Assembly (NCBI GenBank): GCA_013368325.1 | Contig: JAACJK010000018.1 | Coordinates: 62,001 to 126,000, forward strand | Direction of reading: 5' to 3' | Source of the DNA: Ephemerocybe angulata | Lineage: Eukaryota; Basidiomycota; Agaricomycetes; Agaricales; Psathyrellaceae | Length of the DNA: 64,000 nt | In this document: piece by piece, positions 57,242 through 64,000 of the stretch | Layout of the letters: every line of letters starts with the position of its first letter | Numbering within the stretch: the first letter of the stretch is position 1 | The notes under the pieces: model-generated | What the model was told of the DNA's origin: nothing | The model's database searches: none | Seen by the model: the letters and a program-made list of their open reading frames with translations, nothing else | Program-made: the position numbers and the translations under genes

Positions 57242-59990
57242 ATGGCCATACCGCCAGAGGTCCTGTACAAGGACATCCCAGAGCTATTCGAGGTGAGCCC
57301 CATCTGCGCTGGTACTGGCCATGCCCTGATGACGTTCACAGATCGACCTCGGGGAGGCCTTGACGGCGCGGACGGAGGCTCTGTGTACGTGGCCTCCGCG
57401 ATCGCACTTGCACCTTGGGTGACTGACGGTTGTGCAGCGACATTCAGAGAGCTCGGGCCGCCGGATCTGTGCCATGTTGTGAAGAGCACCGGGCGGACGG
57501 GGCAGCGCGATGTACGCACAGCAGTGGAATGCGCGTGGATGTACCTCTGACATGGCGCAGCTAGGATCTTATCACTACGTGTCGGGCGTCGATGCGTCGT
57601 CCTCGGCTTCGTTGGCCGCCTATATCAACTCCCTCACCTACGCCATCGAGGAGAATTCGGCGTGGTTCTCGAGCACGGCCAAGTGGAAGGTTAGGAATGG
57701 GTGCTACTGGTGCGTTCGAGCTTGCATTACACGTCACATCGTCTCCTGATCTCGTAACCAGCTGCTTCAACGCCTTCTCGCGCGTCGACATGCGCGTAGA
57801 CGTCAAGATTCCTGGGGGCGTCAACGCGTACGTCATTGACCTACGAGGCGAAAGGTACGCATCGTCTCTTCAATCCGCGAGTACCGACTGGCATGGAGGT
57901 TCGCGGTTCGAGGTCCGAGGTCCGCAACTTTAAGTGTTGTTTCGTTGTGCTGGGGCGTCGTTATGCTTTGCTGCGAGAACTGATACGCGATTCCGGTTCT
58001 CGATTGCAGAACCAGCTCTGGAGCTGGTTCTGCAGAGAGCTCAGTTCTGGTTTTGATGGCGGTTCTCGCCTCCAGACCTGTTTCAAGGGCTGACCTCAGA
58101 AATGCCTGGAAAGACACTCTGAAAGAGACGCCGAGAAGCACTAAGATGGATGTTGTTGGATGGAAAGACGTGGGGGCCCTGAAGCGCTTTTGTTCTGGTA
58201 TATTGCGGACCTCGAACCCCTCTCGAACCTCGAACCTCGGACCTCGGACCTGCGTGCCAGTCGGTCCGGTATTCTGCAATCCGCATACACCATTAAGCGC
58301 CCACCTCCACAGACACGAAGCGACGCCCGAAATCTGGCAAGAAACCTACGTCTCCGCCCTCCTGCGCGCCATCCTCTACTCGGACGACCCCACCTACACC
58401 CTCGAGGCCTACCGCAAGCTCGACCCCATCACGAACGCAGAGGGCGAGCTGCGCTTCCTCCAGGCCGCCGAGGCGCTGTTCTCGAAAGGCTGGCAAGTCG
58501 GATCGGACCCTGAGATCCAAGTCGCGACGGTCGTGTCCAACCACTTGACCGCCGGGATTATGAAGTACTTCGGCGACAGCGGGCGCTATCAACAGGCTGC
58601 GAACATGTTTGAAAAGATCATGGTGCACGAGCCCGAAGTATCCTCGCTTCTCGCGCGCAGCTACATCGGAATGAGTGAGTGCTTCAAATATTTATAGGAC
58701 AGGAACTGACGGTCGACAGACGAGGAAGTGAAGGCCGTGCAGATCATCGCCAACGCGATGAAGGAGACCCCGCAATCCTACACGCTCCTCCACGCCCAAT
58801 GCGACTTCCTCCGCACAAAAGGCAAATACGAATGGGCCGTCAAGCTCGCCCGCCAAGCCGTGAACTGCGCCCCAAGCGAATTCGTAACCTGGGAAAAACT
58901 CACCGATCTCTACATCGACCTGGGGCAATACGATTCGGCCCTCCTCACCCTCAACTCCTGCCCGATGTTCACCTTCAACGGCCGAGACGCCCACCGCACG
59001 CTCCCCGTCGCCAAAATCCACCTCCCCTTCACCCGCGCCATCGGCGAGATCCTGCCCGAGCGCACCAAGACCGAAGACGACGAGGCCGACCCCGCGCTCC
59101 AACGCCTCCCCGCCCCAGGCCTCCGCGGCACCTGGGCCAGAGCGTACAGCCTCCTCACGCGGCTGGTGGCGCAGATCGGGTGGGACGAGCTGTTGAAGAC
59201 GCGGAGCAGTGTGTTTGTGATGGAGGAGGAGTATCGGATGCAGAAGGCGCAGGGGGATATTAAGCAGGTTGGGGGGAATGGGCATGCGGCGAGTGGGAGT
59301 AGGGGTGTGATTCATGAGGATGGGACGGTCGTGCAGGATGATAAGGCGAGTACGCGCGGGATCATTGCGCCGCCTAGTCCTGAGCCGACCGAGGTGCCCA
59401 CGATTAAGGTCTCGAGCGACAGCGTCGACCTGCGTGGTGCTGATCCGAAGGGCAAGGCGCGTGCAAAGGTCCAGGATGAGGATGCGGAGGAGGGTGATAT
59501 CGTCGCGACGCCCTCGCACCTGCGCAACGGTGTCAGTGCGCTGGTGGAGAAGCCCGTGCAGGCGGCGGGGGAGGACAAGCAGGACTCGAGCGACATCACG
59601 GCGGCCGCGCAGGCGGAGCCCTTCTCGTTCAGCAACAAGCGGCTGTGCGAGCGGTGGCTCGACAACCTCTTCATGGTGCTCTACGAGGACCTGCGCGTGT
59701 GGACGATCTTCCGCGCGGAGGTGGCGCATTTCAAGACGCAGCACGTGGCGTACCGCAAGACGGGGATGGAGTGGGAGATTTTGGGGGACCTTGGGGTGAG
59801 GCTGCATCATAAGGAGGAGGCGAAGGAGGCGTATCAGAGGTGTTTGGATGGGACGAGGTACTCGGTCAAGCCGTGGGCGAGGCTGATGGAGATGTATGCG
59901 GAGGAGGGGGATATTACGAGGGCGATTAGGGTTGCTGCGGTGTATAATATCAATGAATATACCGATTTTCTGGCTCCAAGTTCACGGTGA
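57242..59990 (+). CDS. ChAP family protein, copy 3
   Basis: Exons 57242-57292, 57342-57384, 57438-57511, 57561-57709, 57762-57854, 58313-58674 and 58720-59990 encode 680 residues with the same exon lengths as copy 1. All family motifs are kept, including LLTLNSCPMFTFNGRDAHR and the TPR-like helices; the acidic linker differs by a few substitutions. Near the end it reads GDITRAIRVAAVYNINEYTDFLAPSSR, while copy 1 has GDAIRVAVYQTVYNINEYTD: each copy has lost a different few residues of an older sequence. Intron 5 (458 nt) contains the same MITE-like element as in copy 1. Function as an exomer adaptor is inferred; truncation at the C terminus leaves activity uncertain. Confidence 0.85.
57879..58276. 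mobile_element. MITE-like element in intron 5 of ChAP copy 3
   Basis: 398 bp between CAATCCGC direct repeats (57871-57878 and 58277-58284). The ends carry ACCGACTGGCA in inverted orientation, followed by tandem GGTTCGAGGTCCGAGG-type units and their complement at 58204-58250. The interior matches the copy 1 element, including the AGAACCAGCTC palindrome, with deletions of about 40 bp in total. Confidence 0.8.
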
Positions 59991-60774
59991 GGATGCTTTA
60001 TGCTTCTCATTGTAGATTGAGACTGACGTGTTGCTGGTATCCTACGCCGGCTGCTCCTGTGAGTGTTGATCTATTGATGAGGTGCTCCCATTGCTGATCG
60101 ATGCTTGCTCACTGTGATGCGCTTGGCTGCGCTCGTCGGGAATGCCCTTTTATAGCTGGAAAGTTTCCTTTTGGGGTAAAAAATGCGAAAAAAGCGCTAA
60201 CTTAAACACTCTATCTAATACATTCAGGCTCTTCAGAACGGTCTACCCATACATTGCCCGTGAATACATGTCCTGTTGAAGAACACGCAGAGCACGGGCA
60301 TAGTATAGCTTGGGGTCACAGCTCACCCTTCGCTGGGGGAGCTTGGAAATGGGGGATGGCTTATATATGTCCTCAGCGCGCACGGACCATTGACGTGGCC
60401 AAACCGCCAAGGGAGCAACCGGGCATTCCGGCTGCCTCACGGTGCGTCCTCTTCGCCTCCGAGTCCCTTGCGCCTGGAGTCAATAATCAGTCCAGGTGGC
60501 GCTGGATTGATTATTCCTCCGGGCAGCCGGCAAGACTACTAACCCTTTGTTGCTATCCATTGTGCGCTGTATTGCATTCTCTCTCTGCACTCCCTTTACG
60601 AGCATGCTAACATGCCTTACCTTTAGGTCATGTGTATGGAAGGGACTTGGCTGGAGGAAGGGAGAAAGAGTAGTTGTGTAGACCCCTGTATGTACGTACA
60701 ACGGTTCCCAGCCCCGGCTTAATGAAATCAAGTTATTCTCGGCGCGTTGCTCGAATCTCGATGAGCCGAGTTGG

Positions 60775-62420
60775 TGAATTCATGCTCCGATTATTCTTGG
60801 GTAACGGTTTACCCTCGATTCATTCTCCCACAACCAACCCACAACACGTATCGTGGCCTGTGGCTTTGACGGGGGGCTTCTCCATTTCCCTTCTACCTCC
60901 AACGTCGACTCCAGCACAGGCCTCAGCAATGACGACCAAGGTTCGCACACTCGCCTCCATGCTCGTTCTATGGTACGTCTTCCTTTGTTCGAAACGCAGC
61001 CGCTAACGGTCCAGGCAGCAGCCAGTCGTTTTCCGGATATTCGAAGCAAAGGGTCGACCTCAGCACCCTCGGTCTTCGCGCACGGCACGACGGCATCCCA
61101 TGTTCAATATCCTCTCTAAACGGTAATGTATATTCATGGAATGCTTAGCTTCGAGCCGATACGTTTCAGTGCTGAATGTGACATCCACAGCTCGCCGTCG
61201 TTCGAACAAGACTTCCCTCGCCGCAATCGTTCTTCCGCACAATTCGAACCTGGACCCTGCACGTCCCTTTTCGGCCAACACCAATCCAGCTCGATTCCCA
61301 TTCGAGCCACTTCCGTCGACGGCCAGCACAAGTCCACCACGATTCCCGGACGTTTAAAAATCGATTTTCCTTTTCTCAAGCTCGGCACCGACGGCAGGGC
61401 GCTCCTTGGAGCAGCCGAGGCAAAGCTAAAGGTACGTCGACGCCTCTCTCTTTCGCTGCCAACACTGAGGGCGTACATAGACCTCACAACGCCGTTTCCC
61501 GGGCGCTCAAAAATCCAATTTCCGAATCTCAAGCTCGTCATGGACCGCAGAACGCTCCCTGAGGCTGCGAAGGTACGTTATCTGCTCTCTTTCACTGCCA
61601 CATATGCTTACTATCCACTGAGGGCATAGATAGCTCTCGCAGCGACGGACCTCCAATCTGACCTGATTCGCGGACGCTCGAAAATCAAGAATCTCAAGCT
61701 CGCCACGTCCTTTCCGGCCAACGCCAATCAACCCCGATTCCCGGACGCTCGAAAATCATATTTTCGAATCTCAAGCTTCGGCATAGACTGTGGGATGATT
61801 TCTGAAGCAGCCGAAGGTACATCCACACCACTTCTCTTTGAGTCTACATATTCTGAGGCACGGAGGGCTTTCATAGGCGTCTCGACGCCGTTTCCCGGAC
61901 CTCCAAAAATCGATTTTTCGCCCCTCTCGTCAAATCTGCGCCGGTGAGCATTCGGAGCCCTGAGTGATGCCGCTCCTATCACTGATTCTGTGTCTAGAGA
62001 CGCCAGAATTGGGCCAGAAGCCCATGCGATCCTGGATAGGTAAGCAGGCGTTCGCCGACTTCTCTAGGCACGCGAGTTCCAGGGCTCACGCAACATCCCT
62101 TTTTAGCTCCAGCCGCCTCTGCCAACAATTAATATCGTCAACGCCGTGCAGGTTCGCCCTTCCCATTTCTCATCCCAGAGTCCCATCACCTGAACCTCAT
62201 CAACATTCCAGCCTGCTACACACAACTCGTCTCGCCGTCGCCCATACATCAAAGCACATCGCTTCCGCGCCGCACAGGATGCCATAAACCATTTCGCTTT
62301 GCCTACTTCCGGACTCATTTTAAACTCTAATTAGCCACGCAACGAGAACTTGACGTGAACGTGAGTAGAGCAAATCACCTTTTTCTCATTCCGTACTGAT
62401 CAGATCTCAATTAGTAGTGA
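60775..62420 (+). other. Intron-rich candidate transcript, block B of unit 3
   Basis: Best preserved version. In order, intron-like segments run from GTACGTCTT (60973) to CCAG, GTAATGT (61122) to TTTCAG (61168), GTACGTCG (61432) to CATAG (61480), GTACGTTA (61572) to GATAG (61631), GTACATCC (61816) to CATAG (61876), GTGAGCAT (61944) to CTAG (61997), GTAAGCAG (62040) to TTTAG (62106), then further short ones to GTGAGTAG (62361). Exon-like pieces contain the repeated module with GACGCTCGAAAATC and AATCTCAAGCTCG. Individual pieces can be read as FPGRSKIQFPNLKL-like peptides, but the phases do not join into one frame. Confidence 0.48.
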
Positions 62421-62639
62421 CGACGTTCGCTTGGGAATGACATCGGGGGGCAAATAATTGAGGTCAGCCCAGTTAAATGTTTACACGGCTCCGCGCTGGA
62501 CTGACGCTATGCATTCTGCGTCTAGATTCCACGCTGACGCCCTCCGGCTTCCAAGATACGGTACCAGTGTTCCTGAACCCTGAGAGGTGGAGCTATGTGC
62601 TCTGATTATTTACGGTATGTTAGCTATTTGCGTTCAAGT

Positions 62640-63750
62640 TAATGATCCGCCCTCGTAACTTTCTCGTTAGTTTTCACAGAAATTCCGAATGTCGAGCGAT
62701 GAAGGGGTTAATTTTTTATACTCGTTGTCAATAGCATAGCGCACGTACGTACAGTCGGCATTCGCACTAAGTGGCGAGCAAGGAATGGGGATGAAAGGGC
62801 GAGCGGAGCGCTCCCGCTGCCGTGAGTTTCGCAGGCCTGGAGCATGCTTGCCGTCACAAGCGCCCTCGCTACCCAGCCCCCACGCTTGCCTCACGGCCCA
62901 TCCGTCCCTCTCGCTTCCCACAATTAGGTTGAGCGAGCCGCGGAAGGGCTCGAGGCCCATGTACGTTACCCCATTCCATGCGTCCCCGCGCTGACGCGCG
63001 TGGGCACCCCGGAACGCTGTTCCTTTGTTTAGAATGAATGAATGATACTTTCTTGAATATCCTAGCTATACAAACACCTCCGCATGGCTAGGCCATGTAT
63101 ATTAGGCGCTACGGTACGTACTCAGGTGAATCTTTTTGTTAGGAAGCCTATTTCGCGGCCAGGCCGATCGAATGGCGCAGATTGGATGCGCGCGTCGACG
63201 GGCGCTTATTTTGGCGCCAACGAAATGGGGCGTGTTGCGCACATCCACAGTGAGTCAGACACGCCATATTGCACTGAAAGCCTCTCTGGGGTGTACTTGG
63301 CTTACCCTCGAGCTCTCCACTACCTCGCATGAGGCGAAGGTTTTGACACACAGCCGGGATCTGCGGCCAAGGTCTCGTCCTCACACTATTCGTTGCAACG
63401 CCGCCATTACACCAGTTCCAGAGTTCTAGATTAGTTTACGTTGGAAAGGTACGTACTAATGCTACCGGGACGCCCACTGCCATCGCTTCCGAGTCTAGGC
63501 TGGGAAGGGAGTTCAATGGAGAGCTGGCATTGGAAACCGGGTTCCGGGAGAGGAACATAGAGAATGGACGATTGCGCACATGTACAGACAGGATTTAGAC
63601 ATAGAGCTCGTAAAAGTTTACCTGAGGGAGCTGTAAATACATTATGTGTCATGTTGAGTAACTCAGTATGTGTTCCGACGAAGGGCGAAGTGTTTAGTTA
63701 AGATTACCTGCTTTATCACGAAAGAAAAAGAGAGCGGCACATACCTTAAG
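62640..63750. other. Spacer block C of unit 3
   Basis: Counterpart of 42620-43650; conserved GC palindromes, no gene. It ends at the right boundary of the array. Confidence 0.4.
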
Positions 63751-64000
63751 TTTAGAGTCACTGCGGGTCTCTGGAGTACTAAAGAGGACCACTATACACA
63801 TAGGGGTACCCCTCTCAAGCTCTCGTAGCACCCTCCCCACTCAAATTCCCTCACAATCTCGATCGCCCACTGACCTTCTCCTCCTGATCCCCTTTCACAC
63901 CAAAAACACTCCCAACGCCTCATCCCTGCACGGATCCCGGTCGCCAAGGCTCGCGTAACCCCCATCAGACACCCGAAATGCGCGCCCGCTGTCTCCCTCT
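63751..64000. other. Unique sequence right of the repeat array
   Basis: Not similar to the corresponding part of units 1 and 2. It is pyrimidine-rich, like a promoter or 5' leader; a gene may begin beyond the window edge. Confidence 0.35.

Larger units (their letters stand above)
57121..63750. repeat. Direct repeat unit 3 (partial, about 6.6 kb)
   Basis: Third copy: ChAP copy 3, hairpin, block B (60.78-62.42) and block C (62.64-63.75). Similarity with unit 1 stops near CACATACCTT at about 63742-63751 (unit 1: about 43631-43640); block D does not follow within the window. Confidence 0.8.

Noticed and set aside
40000..64000. Telomeric, rDNA or CRISPR-type repeats
   Set aside because: The repeats are three 10-kb direct units with genes; no short regular spacer array, no TTAGGG, no rRNA.

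Overview
This window reads as nuclear DNA of a mushroom-forming basidiomycete (Agaricomycetes). Genes are dense and on both strands. They are broken by many 46-65 nt GT-AG introns, and they include lineage-typical families: NACHT-WD40 STAND proteins, expanded F-box-like proteins, a CFEM GPI protein and an SDE3-type helicase. No rRNA, tRNA or CRISPR array was recognised. All exon coordinates were derived by hand from splice signals and frame closure, without transcripts.

Left third (1-20 kb). After the 3' end of an unidentified Ser/Pro-rich gene comes a four-exon histone H4 gene. Next is an accessory stretch: four F-box-like genes of two families plus a 3' relic of a fifth, two genes for secreted-looking proteins with very basic repetitive tails (plus a duplicated 3' fragment of one), and a large NACHT-WD40 gene. 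That gene is interrupted by a 617-bp insertion flanked by a perfect 12-bp direct repeat; without the insertion the remaining ten exonic blocks form one 1573-codon frame.

Middle (20-37 kb). This is a housekeeping block: Xaa-Pro aminopeptidase P, SDE3/MOV10-like RNA helicase, orotate phosphoribosyltransferase (URA5), a TOK1-type outward-rectifier K+ channel, a small CFEM GPI protein, and a long F-box protein with a Gly/Ser/His-rich tail.

Right 27 kb (37-64 kb). Three direct copies of a roughly 10-kb segment follow each other (about 37.03-47.29, 47.29-57.12 and 57.12-63.75 kb, the last one partial). Each starts with a gene of the Chs5-Arf1-binding protein family (ChAPs; BUD7/BCH1/CHS6, exomer cargo adaptors). 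The three genes have open frames of 680, 678 and 680 residues and lack the usual C-terminal end of the family. Copy 2 has one intron that the other two lack. Copies 1 and 3 carry a MITE-like element in intron 5, with an 8-bp target duplication and an empty site in copy 2. About 7 kb of spacer follows each of the first two genes. It has two blocks that look like intron-rich transcripts with many short exons but no convincing protein, and I could not assign them to any known family. These spacer transcription units and the recent, structurally polymorphic ChAP triplication are the most unusual content of the window.
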